A stretch of DNA of 64,000 nt from Fratercula arctica (taxonomy: Eukaryota > Chordata > Aves > Charadriiformes > Alcidae): positions 4,454,927 through 4,518,926 of the forward strand of contig CANTUZ010000004.1 in the NCBI GenBank assembly GCA_947846985.1. The letters are read 5' to 3'. The stretch's first letter is position 1; the number at the start of each line of letters is the position of its first letter. Under the pieces are notes generated by a model. That model had not been told where the DNA came from. It saw only the letters and a program-made list of their open reading frames with translations, and made no database searches. The position numbers were made by a program, and so were the translations under genes. Positions 1-11,137 of this stretch are shown here, one piece after another.

Positions 1-350
1 AACAGAATCAAGCAGAATAAGGTACCCATAAAGAAAAGAAATAGCTAAATGATATTAAGGAAGCCAAGATAAGTGCAAAATTAACAACACAATAGCTTAT
101 AGAGTCTGCTTCTGCTAACAAAAGACAATCTTTACCACCTAGCATCTCCATTCAGTCCTGGAAAGAAAAGGTAATTACATTCTGGAATGAACAAAATAAT
201 AAAAGCTTGGTTTTACGATGATAATTTAAAATTTGAAGTTAAGATACTTGAACTCTGACCTCTCCATAAAAAGAGAGACTTGCTGTCTCTGCCAACACCA
301 GGATGTTGAATGATGCCACAGGGAGTTTGAAGTCGAGAATAGGTCCCTGA
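1..350. other. No gene seen (left edge)
   Basis: AT-rich sequence with no recognisable repeat, exon or RNA gene. It ends where the stop codon of the minus-strand open frame at 351-863 begins. Any feature that extends beyond the left edge of the window cannot be judged. Confidence 0.6.
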
Positions 351-863
351 CTATGTTGCTTGATTTACCGTCATGCCCACATCGATGCCTCGATGGGTGT
401 TCTTGGGGGAGAAGTTTCCAGGCTGCCTTGATGCTGGCAGGGCCCTTTGGGGCATGGTTGCATGCAGCATGGAGCGAGCCATCAGGATATGGTACATTTG
501 TGCGATGGCATCAAAGGCCAGAAAAGACATGAAGGGTTTTCCTGGAAAGCAGGATTCTCTCTGGAAAGACTCCCCTATCCCTTGCTGAAAATAAAATTTG
601 GAAGGTTTCTTTACGTGCTGTGCCAGGACATGACTCTCCTCCAGAAGCTGATAGAGCCGGTCACATGTTTCAGTGTGAAATCTCAACACAAACAAATGTG
701 TGCACATTGCCCTGACAGCTCTGAAGTCATGAAAAGAAACTGGCCCTGGGGGGGAATTGCTGGAAACACAACTCTTTTCGACAGGGCAGTCCATTAGCTT
801 GCACAAAGGTCTCCCAGAGGGAGAATTGGGATCCTCCCACACAGCAGCTCTGAAACTAAGCAA
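351..863 (-). other. Unassigned 170-codon open frame
   Basis: An uninterrupted minus-strand frame of 170 codons, long for DNA of this composition. I do not recognise the product. The peptide has eight cysteines and no obvious signal peptide, membrane segment, coiled coil or catalytic motif. Just upstream on the minus strand is an acceptor-like pyrimidine stretch ending in TTTCAG, followed by AGCTGCTGTG, so the frame could be an internal or terminal exon rather than a complete ORF. Shorter frames are open on the plus strand over the same bases, which suggests a local lack of stop codons as much as selection. It could be an exon, a decayed retroelement or processed-gene remnant, or chance. Interspecies codon conservation would decide. 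Confidence 0.25.
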
Positions 864-3800
864 GAAAAGTCCTTTGTTAGCAATGGGTGGAGAGACAGCC
901 CTAAGAGGTCTCCCCCGTGACAGGAACCCCCTGTATCAAACCCGTGTCTGACCTAAGCAAAAAAGTCCTCCCACTGACTACGGCTTGCTGTAGTTAATGG
1001 GCTTGCTGCATAGTTAGTGCTGACAAGGTTGGTTTTGCTAAGACACCGTCCATCCGTAAGGGACAATAACCACAGGCTTAGAGCACCCACAAGTTGTACG
1101 CTACTCAGTCCAAAATGGAGTGGTGGCGGCTTAAGTCTGCTTTTAGCTTAAAATACCCATGAAGTTCTAAAACCCAAACCCCAAAGGTTTTGTGCTCAGC
1201 TGCAGCTTCTCCGTGGGAACCATATTCTGAAGGCTTTTCCCCACAGAAGTCTCCTGCTTTGTATATGTGGTTGAAGCCAACGGGCCCAGAAACACTTTGG
1301 GGGTTGCTTTTTGTTATTTTGCTGTTTACAGCTACACATTTATCTTCAAAAGCAAAGGTCAGAGGCTTGTATGAATTAGAAATACTTCAAAAAACATCTA
1401 TCTTGGAGCTCTTCGAAAGCCAGAATAATAAAGAACAGGTGAAAAGAATTGCAGAAAAGGAGGTTAAGGAAGATGTGAACCACTTCATATTTTTTTTAGA
1501 CTTGTTTCTATTATCCACATCTCTTACACAGAGGGAAGTTTTAAATCAAGTAAATTAAACCTCTACACCGTTCACCTTTGGACACAGTGCATAGGTAGAA
1601 ATGGCTCCTGAGGTGACTGTGCTACTGCAGCAGCCCAGCAAGAGCCAATGTAATTTTGTTTAAATTCAAAACGTGTTCTGGCAACACACGCCCATCTGCT
1701 AACCCTCTGGCAAAGAGTCAGGTCTGCAAAAGTAATATAAAGATGCAACTCCTGGCTTCTAGTATGATTTTTCACCCCTCCAGATGCCTCCAAGAGCTTT
1801 TCAACTGCCTGAAATAATTTCTGTAGCAACCCAAGAAAATAGCTAAAACAAATGCAAGGGAGGAGAGAGGAGGCAAATTAAGAGAGGGGAAAAAGTCAGT
1901 CAAAGGGAGAAGGAAGATAGAGACAAGAAAAGCAGTTTCGGGGGGAGGCTATGTTGTTCATTTTATTGTTGGAATATAGATGGGGGATGGATGCGGGGAG
2001 GCTTTTGTGGAAAGGTCTAGGGTAGGAGGAGGATGTTACTGAGTTGGGGGGTTTAAAGATAGTGATACTGATTATTTTATCAGTAAAGCGTTAAAGACAC
2101 ACTTAAATATTCCGATGTACCTTCAAATATTTTTGGCAGTTCTGCGGCATTGGCATCCATCAGGAAAAAAAGGCAAACTCACCATGCGTTCCTGGGGATT
2201 GGTTCATGTGCCAAAAAAAGAGGTAGTCTCCTTCCTTTATCCTTGTTTTCTGCTTATGCGCTCATGTTGCAACATGATGAATTAATTGTGTCTTACAATG
2301 CTACAGGTTGACTGCATCAAATGGGATGAGTGTAAAATATTTCAGTGCAGTAATTACCATATGTTTCAACAAGGTTTTTCTGAATATGATAGCACGTGTA
2401 TATATGACCATACATAAAGAAGAAAAAAGAATACTAATACATGATTTTTAAGAAGAAAAACTTCCATGAGAAGCAGAATAACAGTTCTGATCAATAATGA
2501 ACAGAGAAAATACAGGACAAAAGTAGAGAGAATCAAAAGTCAGTGTCAGGGAGAGCAGGAAGTGAGGGAGGCAGAGATAGCCTAGCAAAGGCCTTAAAAA
2601 TGCTAACATACGGATGTTGAAAATGGTACGTTGAACAAGGTGTCTCTACCTGAAGAAGGAAGCAAGGGTTTTGCAGAGTAGATGTAAATATGCCTTAAGG
2701 ACCTGAGCCAGGATCAGTAAGGCCCTACCAGCCACCACCTATGGTGATGGAAACAGAGATTTCAGTGCCTCAGAGGACGGTTGAAGTGATCAGAGTTTTG
2801 AGTTGACACCCTGAATAACATCACTGTGGGAACCGGCAGCAGGAACTGATATGCATACATACAAGTTCAGCCTTGCCTGGACAGAAATAGGTGTAAAGGT
2901 GTCCTTGGTCTTCCCAGGAAGGGCCAGGGGCAGCAGAGCAGCTGGGCAGGGAGAAAGCTGAGCTTGCTGGGAGAACGAGGCATACCATGGAGCTTTGGGT
3001 TTGCAAGTGGAAAATGAACCCATAAAGAGGAATCTGTCTTCTTTTTCAGTCATTTGGGTTGCACTTGGTGGTGCTGGAGAACAAAAAATTAAGAGGGAAT
3101 TTCACAGAATCATTTTGATAAAATGAATGTGTGGGAGCAAAGAGGATGGTGGGATTTTTAACCTGCAGCTTAAATCATTTTAAAAATGAAACACCAAATA
3201 CAACACTATGAAGGCAGGAGAGTGTGTTTGTAGGTTTTCGGTTTGTTTTAGAAAATATATTTTTTCCACAGTTTGGACTACAGATGGGTCTCATGGGATT
3301 TGCTTTCAAACATAAGGGAGATATTCAGGCTTTCAGATTTCATTACCACTTTCTTCATTATTGTGCCTCGAGGAACTATAAATAACACATGGCTAATTTG
3401 TGAATATGACACCTTCCAGGGGATGTGTGTATTTTAATCAAGGCACCTTCTGACATTTGGTAATTGGTTTACAGATTTGTTATATAATTTGATGATTATT
3501 AAGTTGCTAAGAGGAAAAAAATCTAAATTTATGTGATCTAAAATCTGCCCTCATTGGCCCCTTACAGCAGCTGTCCTCCTTATAGGTCTAACTAAGGACG
3601 GATTTTAAGACAATGAGTACATAAACTGACATCTATTTTCTGTTTCTTATAGTTTTAATAATGTAATTAGTCATTATGTTACTCATGACAACATTCTTCT
3701 AATTAAAACTTTTTATTTGTGTGTGTATCACTAAACTGTTTGCTTTTAGGATGTATGTAAATTTTGTCTGCTAAGAAATCAGTTATTATGTGGGAAAGGT

Positions 3801-5298
3801 GCATGTTTGGTGCTGGGGTTTTTTTTGACCTGTTTATACGAACGAGCATTGCAAGCGTTCAAATTGAGAGCAGCTGTTTTAGATGCTGAGAAAGATACTT
3901 GGAAAATCTGTGCAAAGTGACCATCCACAAAAGCCATTTTATTTCTGTAAGGAATGTAAGTTATTTAAGCGTTACATGTATAACAAATTTCTTTTTATGG
4001 TTTCATCCTTTGAATGGAGTGCTAAAATGAGTTTTACTCAGTCCTGGCCAGGAGGCAGCAGTACGGTCAGGTGTCTGCATAAGCTTGCTTTACTTTGTAC
4101 TCAAGGACATGGATTTAGGGAGGAAAAGACTCCTTTTGTATCCTGTCTGAGCATTTCCCATAGCTGTACCTCATGCAGAAAAGAAGTCATCTTGAGGGGA
4201 GAGGACGAGCTGTAACCATGGCAGCTGCATGTTGGACCTTTCCCAGCAAGGGCTTGTGGCCACAAACCAGCAGGTCAGAGCCAGCACCTGAAATTTGTGT
4301 GCTTCGTCTGCCAGGGCCTGTCATCCCACCTGGCTGTCACTTACATCTCAATACAGACATCTCATGGAATTATAGCCACTTGGGGATATCAACAGTAATT
4401 TTCTTTATATCTACGTACTGGCATTCATATTTATGCATTAACATCATATGCCACTGGCATATCTGTACTTGTTCTCTGAGAGCATTTGCAAGTAGACATT
4501 CAGTTATTACCTTTCCTTTCTTCAGCATTCAAAATCAGGTTTATTTTCAACATCAGTTCTGAGATGTCTTTTGTGTAATCCTGCTTTCCTGCAGCTGGGG
4601 CATGCAGTCCTGGAAATGGGCTGGGTAGTGACTGGGCTGGGTAGTAGAATGGGCTCCATAAGAGAACACCCTGCCTGAAAGAATAGAGGTATGATGTGGA
4701 TTAATAAGGAATACTGTCTCCCATTCTTTGTATTATCAAAATCGAAAGTACAGACATCTACAGTGCAGTACAGAAAATTTATCATATTTTAAATTTTAGT
4801 TATCAAGTACTCATTTTCTCTTTTGCACAAAATAAAACATACCTGTCTGGATTTCCAAAGCTATCTTACTTCTCTGGCTATACTCATTGCCACATAATGT
4901 TTAGAGTAGCCAGTAATTAACTAATATTTCAGCTACAGATTACTGTATTGTGGTTGCTCATTTATATTATTAGCTCGGCGGGTTCAGATGTGAACATCTG
5001 CTAGTTAGCAGCTAGAAGCAGGCAAGCAGTTCACAGCAAGAAGTTCATGCCATTAATTTATTTTTTTATCATTCATAAAATACCCACACACAATGATTTT
5101 TAGTATGCTTTTGGCTAATCTGAATTGTTTTAGAAATATTTCTAGTTAGCCCATGAACAGCCTGGAACTGGAATTCTGAGTACTTCTACGCTTACATTAT
5201 ATTTTTCAAGTTATGCTACACTTAACCAACGCAGTATCAGCTTTTTGAGACTGATGCTGAGTAAAACAAAACTATCATAAAAATCCACTAACGCCCTT
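864..5298. other. No gene seen; non-coding sequence
   Basis: No recognisable gene or interspersed repeat. Positions 983-1019 carry two similar copies of a GGCTTGCTG-containing unit of about 18 bp. Positions 1856-1930 are a purine-rich stretch. Frames at 1190-1558, 3883-4215 and 4173-4562 are open but show no domain, and their composition looks like chance. The rest is ordinary AT-rich DNA. Confidence 0.55.
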
Positions 5299-6180
5299 GT
5301 GATTTCTTCCCAGTTTTACTCTGGTTTTGTTGCAGCAAGTATCCCATCAGCAACAGCCACATCACCACGCATGAAGATGCAATTTGTCCGCCCAGCCAAA
5401 TGTCCCTGCATACGCTTTTACCAGCTGCTCACAAGTGGCATGAGCTGCCCCATCTTCTCATGTGGAGCTGCCCCATCATCGCATGTGGAGCTGCTGGGAA
5501 GCCTTGCTGTGCCCTGAGCCAGCATTGCTGACAGCCAGTGATGGAAGGCTATGAAAGGCTGCAGATGGGGCTCTTGCTGTCCCATTAGCTGATGACTGCA
5601 GCCACCTGTGGCTTGTTTTGACATTAAAAAATGCCACGCACCTGTGACAGATGTTAGCATCTGACACTGCAGCATGAATTGAGGCAGCCTGGGCTGTACA
5701 AGGCTGGCTCAGACCAGGCAAGCTACCAAAAGTCTTGTATTTCCTTCCCAGAGCTTCGCCTCTGCTGGCATGTTGAAAACCTGCAGAGGCTCCAGGTGCT
5801 GTGGAGCTTGTATTTGCCTTCTGCAACTTGCTGCTGACATTTTATGATGTTTTCCATCAGTGTTTCCCTCTGCCGCTGAGCCAGGAGGAGTGACAGGGGT
5901 GCTGAAATACTCGTGTTTGCTGCAGGGACAAGGACACACAAGGGGCACGCTTAGAAACCAGAAAGAGTCTCCATGCAGTAAGGTGAGTGACTGCTCTGGT
6001 CCCATGCAGTGCTGCCCAAGAAAAGCCACGATTACTTTTGTGTTGCTAGATGCAAATCCTTGACTGTGGCTAGAGCCTGCAGCTTGCGAACAAATGGGAA
6101 AGGGACATTTCTGCAGGGTGTGATGGGGTAATAGCTCCTGCTCTCCTGCTGAGCCGGGCACCTGGCTCCATGTCAGCTTC
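5299..6180. other. GC-richer block with many open frames
   Basis: This block has visibly more G+C than its surroundings and overlapping open frames on both strands, the longest being 150 codons on the minus strand at 5709-6161. None matches a family I know. A short plus-strand exon-like segment lies at 5926-5982: a pyrimidine-rich acceptor ending in TGCTGCAG and a donor reading AAG then GTGAGT. The block could hold a non-coding exon or a diverged repeat. High GC alone also explains the open frames. Confidence 0.25.
5439..5496. repeat. Short imperfect tandem repeat, unit about 23-25 bp
   Basis: A motif containing GAGCTGCCCCATC is repeated: the first copy ends in TTCTCATG, the second in ATCGCATG, and a third partial copy reads GTGGAGCTGCTGG. 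This is a small local duplication within the GC-richer block. Confidence 0.7.
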
Positions 6181-8682
6181 TCCTGTCTACTGGAGAAAGC
6201 ATTAACTCTCCTTCCCAGTGGAAATCACTGCCCAGCGCTTCCCCAGGCCCTACGCCTTTGGACTCAAGAGTGGTGTAGTCCGGCCACCAGCCCTTGGTAG
6301 TGTTTTGTGTCAGGGCTCTTTTATTTATTTATTTTTTATTATTATTTTACACGTGTCTGTGCATCACAAGGCTGCTTGGTTCCTATTCACAATGTTGTAG
6401 GGGCTTTTTTTTAATAAGTCCAAAGAAATGTCGCTCATAAATCAGTCTGAGTTTTTCTTGAGAATAAGGCAGCATTTACTTGTCAAAGCCAATATTGATG
6501 ATGTTGCTTTGCAAACAGGTTTTGTCAATTTCTGGGATCTTTGAGGCCGTCCAGGCAATCAGTGATGGGTTATATTGTGCTGCCTTCAGCTATGCAGTAC
6601 TGTAACTAGAAATACTGCAATTTTTTAGTGTACGTAGCCATAAAACAGACTTTCCCATACAGCAGATTAAGGAACATCTTTGATGCTTTCATTCAAAGAA
6701 TACCTCTTTCCATAAGGTGAGCATTAACAAGACAGTAGTGTCACATTTTCATGACAAGGTTGCTAACTGAACAGATCATTAGAAAAGGATCAAAGCTGTT
6801 TCCACACGTTACATTTCAGGTAGACGTGAGTGTGTCACTGACAAAAAAGCTAAAGTAGCATGAGGGGAAGCTCACTGCTCCTGCCTTTCTCTCCTTTGCA
6901 ATTTCCTATCAGTGAGTCACAAACTTATTGAATCTTAAGAGAGCTGTGTTGCAATCCACCTGCAAGGGTTGATATAACTCTGATAAGAGACACAGACATC
7001 AGAAAAGATGTTGGCTCTCCTTCGTTACTAGTGGGCAAGACCCAAATACCACATTAAAGAATTTAGTGTTTAATTTTTACTGGCTTTCCAGGTCTTCTTG
7101 GTCTGGAATTGCCTCCTTTTTTAGTAAGGAAGAGTTAAGTCATCTAACAAAAAAAAACTGAATACATTCACCAAGCACAGAAAAAATGTTTCTAGCCAGC
7201 GCAGTAAAACAAAGTTTCTGAAATTATTCTGCTAAATGCTTTTAATAACACTGTAGTCCCAAGCACAAAACTACCATCAATTTAAGTGTAAAAATAAGCT
7301 AATTTAGTGCGTAAACCTATAGCTTTTCTTTCCCCTGTATCTACTGGCAGGACATTCAGTGCTTTCTTCCAGAGATACGGAATATACAACCTACATCCCA
7401 ATAGCACAGGGAGCTGTTAGATCCTGATCGCAGGGTATTCTGCAGGCAAGAAAGGCCCTTACATTACTTTATAAAGTCTGTTGAATTTGTTGGATCATCA
7501 TTAATCATCTTTAAGTGCGGATCAGCTCCTTGTACATCTCAAAGATAGAAGGTGAACAAGAGCTGCACTGAAGTTAAACGTTATACAATAGGATTGGAAG
7601 ACGTACCCAAAGCGCTTCTCAAACTTTCTACAGATACTCCAACACACTTGAAGCGTTTGACAGAAAAGAATAGGCAAGGGCAACAATGATTGATCCATGT
7701 TTTTAAGAAAAAAATTGAAGCCATATTTCCACCAGGGGGTTCAGATGGACATTGATATATTTATCGTGAAAGAGCCCAGGAGCACCAGCCTTTGCATCAC
7801 TAAATATGTAGCCTGCTGCAAGAATTTAAAGCTGTAATGTACGATTCATAGCCACTCTCTTTATTTATTGGAAAAATCTCTTGCAGCTGAGTAAAGACAT
7901 AAATATAAAATTACATCACAAAAACTACTTTGAACTAATGCTAAGGATACTCCTTAAACTTATGGCGCCCCGGCAACATAAAACTGATGTTGAAAAACAA
8001 TTGAGACGAATGGTTTTTATTTACTCATCCATTACGCCAAACATCACTATACAGCTAATATGTAAAATCACAGATTATTTAAGAGTATTTGCTCTGTAAG
8101 CATAACAGGAGGACTCAAGGACAGCATGTTAGACAAAGATATGTCCATGAATTTCTGTCATTATGATTTGTAGCTTTCATGTTGCTGTAAAATTATTTTT
8201 ATAGTTTATTTTACTAGTGCATCATGCGAGAGAACTTTATATGCTCTTGAAAAATAGCTTCACAAAAAACAAATCTGTCACATGAGTTCTTTGAGTGCAC
8301 AGATACGGGTATGAACGCCTATATTAGGTTAATATGATTTGTCCTCTTAGGTTACTGCAGATATTTTAAGTGTCTGGGATACTTACAATATTTCTGTGAT
8401 GTCTTATGGACTGATGTGGGACTTTCTGCTTTCTCCGTCTTCCCACTTTTTCTGCTAGGACAGCTCATAGTGATCTGAAGTGTGAAAGTAGGGAATGAAA
8501 ATTTCTTTTGGATGTAATCTGAATTTTCCTGGAGCATGCTATTCCCTGTAGCTGGAGAGAGAACAGTATAAAATAGGTGACAGATGGGCAGTTTTGTTAG
8601 GGGGGAGAAAAAAAAAAGAGGAGACACGGAGAGACATGGCTTGCTGTGTGGCCAAGAACCCACTTGGTGGCTTTGAGATGAA
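6181..8682. other. No gene seen; non-coding sequence
   Basis: AT-rich DNA without recognisable exons, RNA genes or mobile elements. Short frames (for example 7881-8099 on the plus strand) are within chance expectation. The stretch ends at the 3' boundary of a minus-strand CR1 copy. Confidence 0.55.
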
Positions 8683-9090
8683 TCACAGAATCATATAATA
8701 GTTTGGGCTGGAAGGAACCATTAAAGGTCATCTAGTCCAACTCCCCTCTACCCTCTTTACTTTAAAACCATTACCCCTTGTCCTACTGCTACAGGCCCTA
8801 CTAAACAGTCTGTCCCCATCTTTCTTAGGAGCCCCCTTTAAGTACTGGAAGGCCACAAGGTCTCTCCAGAGCCTTCTCTTCTCCAGGCTGAACATCCCTA
8901 ACTCTCAAGCCTATCCTCACAGCAGGGGTGCTCCAGCCCTCTGAGCATCTTCGTGGCCTCCTCTGGACCTGCTCCAACAGGTCCATGTCCTTTTGATGCT
9001 GGGGAACCCAGAGCTGGACACAGCACTGCAGAGGGGTCTCACGAGAGCGTAGTAGAGGGGCAGAATCACTTCCCTCAATCTTCTGGCTAT
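8683..9090 (-). mobile_element. CR1 LINE, 5'-truncated 3' end, minus strand
   Basis: The plus strand begins with CACAGAAT and TAGTTTGGGCTGGAAGGAAC, the reverse complement of the CR1 3' terminus. It then reads through segments typical of the CR1 reverse-transcriptase end, such as GAGCCTTCTCTTCTCCAGGC and CTCCTCTGGACCTGCTCCAA. The minus-strand translation contains CCVQLWVPQHQKDMDLLEQV, a diverged form of the well-known C-terminal CR1 RT block. The copy is heavily 5' truncated, as is usual for CR1, and appears to have lost an internal segment near 8745, where the terminal block jumps straight to CCTCTTTACTTTAAAACC. The frame is broken, so it is inactive. The 5' edge near 9090 is approximate. Confidence 0.95.
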
Positions 9091-10897
9091 GAGACAGAGA
9101 TATGGCCATGTCTCAGTAGGAGGAAAATGGGAGAGCGAGCGACAGGGCAAGACCAACCATGGCTGGCACTGGAGAGGCTCCTGTGGCCGCTCTCCTAGTC
9201 ACAGGCTGAGGAGTGGGAGAGCAGAGCAGCTTTCTCCTCTAGTGGCCAGGAGAAAGGGGACAAAAGAAAAAGCATCCCCAAGCGCAGTTGGTGTTCGTGT
9301 GTCATTTTGGATAATGACCATACACGGTTTCTACATAGGGATTTTTCATCTCTAAGTCTTATAACTCTTTATCTCAATTTTGCAGGTTGCAAAACTGATT
9401 AATTACACTAGCAGCATTAGTATAATTAGTGCTGATTATTCTCTGAGCTCTCTCTTCTTTAATCATCCTACTTCTGAACCTGTTAATTGGAACTAAATCC
9501 CTATTTATCAAATAGTGTAGGTTTTAGCATCTAAAGACAGTGCATTTTTGCTTAAGTCTTTCCACCTTGAACTCAGGTTATTGTTATAAAAGCTTTGGGA
9601 ATATTTATGTGGGATTCATACTGTTTATAACTAGATCAGGATTTGGCTTTTTTATTTTGTATCATTTGAGCTCTTTCAAATCTGAACATTTTGGAAGGAG
9701 GAAAGAGGGAAGCAGCAGCACTACCCATGCTCAGATCGCAGTAGTTCAATGTGTAGGGAGGATGAAGTGACCAGCTTAGTCTATCCAAGATGTATAACGG
9801 TTATCACACAAGATGAAGAGGAACTGTGCAATTTAAAAATTACATGGACAAGGGAAAGGCCTTTGCTCTCGTCTTCTAGACTTCACGTCAAGACCTTCAG
9901 ACCACCAGTATTTACTTCTTCAGGAGAAAATTGATGGAAATTATCAAAATGGGGACTCTGGTCTGTTTTCTGCGCCTGCAGGACCAGCACAGGAGATGCA
10001 CTGGTTTTCTTTTTCCTCTCCCCAGCAAGTTAATTCAGGGAGCTATGAAGCCCGAAGATGTACAGTTTGCCCCGTGCCTCAGCCCCGCCTTCATTAACAG
10101 CTTTCTTTTCGGGCTCCAAACTGCTGTAAAAATACTTACTATTTTCTCTTTTCAGTTTCCCCTATACGAAAACCCTTCTCTGGCATACATACCATATAAA
10201 TGCCCACTGAGCTTTCTGACTTACCGTTGATTGCTTTCATTACAGGTATCCTATTACTCATTTGCTTCTAATTGTTACATAATATTTGTATTAACAGTCT
10301 TTTTTATTTCAAGTTGATATAAAAATTCAAGGGTACAAGAGAGAGATGCTCAGGCATGTTATATTGACCTAACAGCCAGGTGGGCGCAGCTCAGACAGGA
10401 ACAGTCCTGGTGAGAAGAAGGAAGCAATGGACCAAACCTGGGAGTCTCTGGTGCACAAATAGGAGAAGACCAAAACAGGGATCTGCTCCCAGGGCACTGA
10501 AAACTGGGAAACAGGTAAAATGCTGCTTCCTGTTCTTTGTTGGGTTGGGTTTGGGTGGGTTTTTTGTTGTTGTTGGGGTTTTTATATCAAATTTCAGTAT
10601 CAAAATTTAGCAACGTTTTAGTATTTTTTTTTCCTCTTCGTGGTGCTGTCATCTTCGCTGCTTTGATAGGTTGATAGCAACAGGAGATTTCTTTCAGTTT
10701 CCCCCCTCAGTCTCATCATCATTCTCTAATGACTGGGAAAGTCAATGGAATTCTCTGTAATTCATGAGCTCCAGGCATTTTGCCCATTAGGATCTTTTTT
10801 TTTCCTTCATCATTTTGGTAGCCACAGCAACTCTTCTCAAAGTGAAAAGGAACATAAGGGGAAAAAGTCACATTCTGGTCCTATCCTGACCCCCTGC
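9091..10897. other. No gene seen; non-coding sequence
   Basis: No convincing exon. The frames at 9540-9770 and 9931-10230 encode peptides of unremarkable composition without recognisable domains. The only distinct element is a G-run motif at 10542-10559, listed separately. Confidence 0.5.
10542..10559 (+). other. Predicted G-quadruplex motif
   Basis: The sequence GGGTTGGGTTTGGGTGGG has four runs of three G with loops of 2, 3 and 1 bases, a canonical intramolecular G-quadruplex pattern on the plus strand. It sits at the start of a G/T-rich stretch that runs to about 10582. Nothing nearby shows a function for it. It may simply be low-complexity DNA. Confidence 0.75.
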
Positions 10898-11137
10898 TTA
10901 GGCAAGTGACTTGGTACAGATCTTCTTTAATGGTTCATCATAGTTAATTGGAACAGGAAACATTTGGGGCTGTGCCAAAACCATTTCTGTAGCTGTGACC
11001 TGCAGTGCCTCCACAAACTTCTGCAAACATCTTATACTCAGACCTGTATATAAAGGGATGATCAGTCCCTTTACAGTCAGTTCTTTGGCAGTATCCCCAT
11101 TTTGGTGTATCTCCCCATACGCACTCCTCTCAATCAC
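10898..11137 (-). other. Unassigned 79-codon open frame
   Basis: A minus-strand frame whose peptide has a balanced, protein-like composition, with acidic, basic and hydrophobic residues interspersed and a C-terminal run including FPVPINYDEPLKKIC. I do not recognise a family. There is no clear acceptor at the 5' side, so it could be part of a decayed processed copy of a gene or chance. Confidence 0.2.

Noticed and set aside
1190..1558. 122-codon plus-strand frame with a hydrophobic stretch
   Set aside because: No family resemblance and no splice or promoter support. The C-terminal half is Lys/Glu-rich in the way AT-rich chance frames often are.
5709..6161. 150-codon minus-strand frame
   Set aside because: It lies in a GC-richer block where several frames on both strands are open together, so length alone is not evidence of coding. 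No domain was seen.
8825..9109. 94-codon minus-strand frame that looks protein-like
   Set aside because: It is the decayed C-terminal reverse-transcriptase end of the CR1 copy at 8683-9090, not a host gene.
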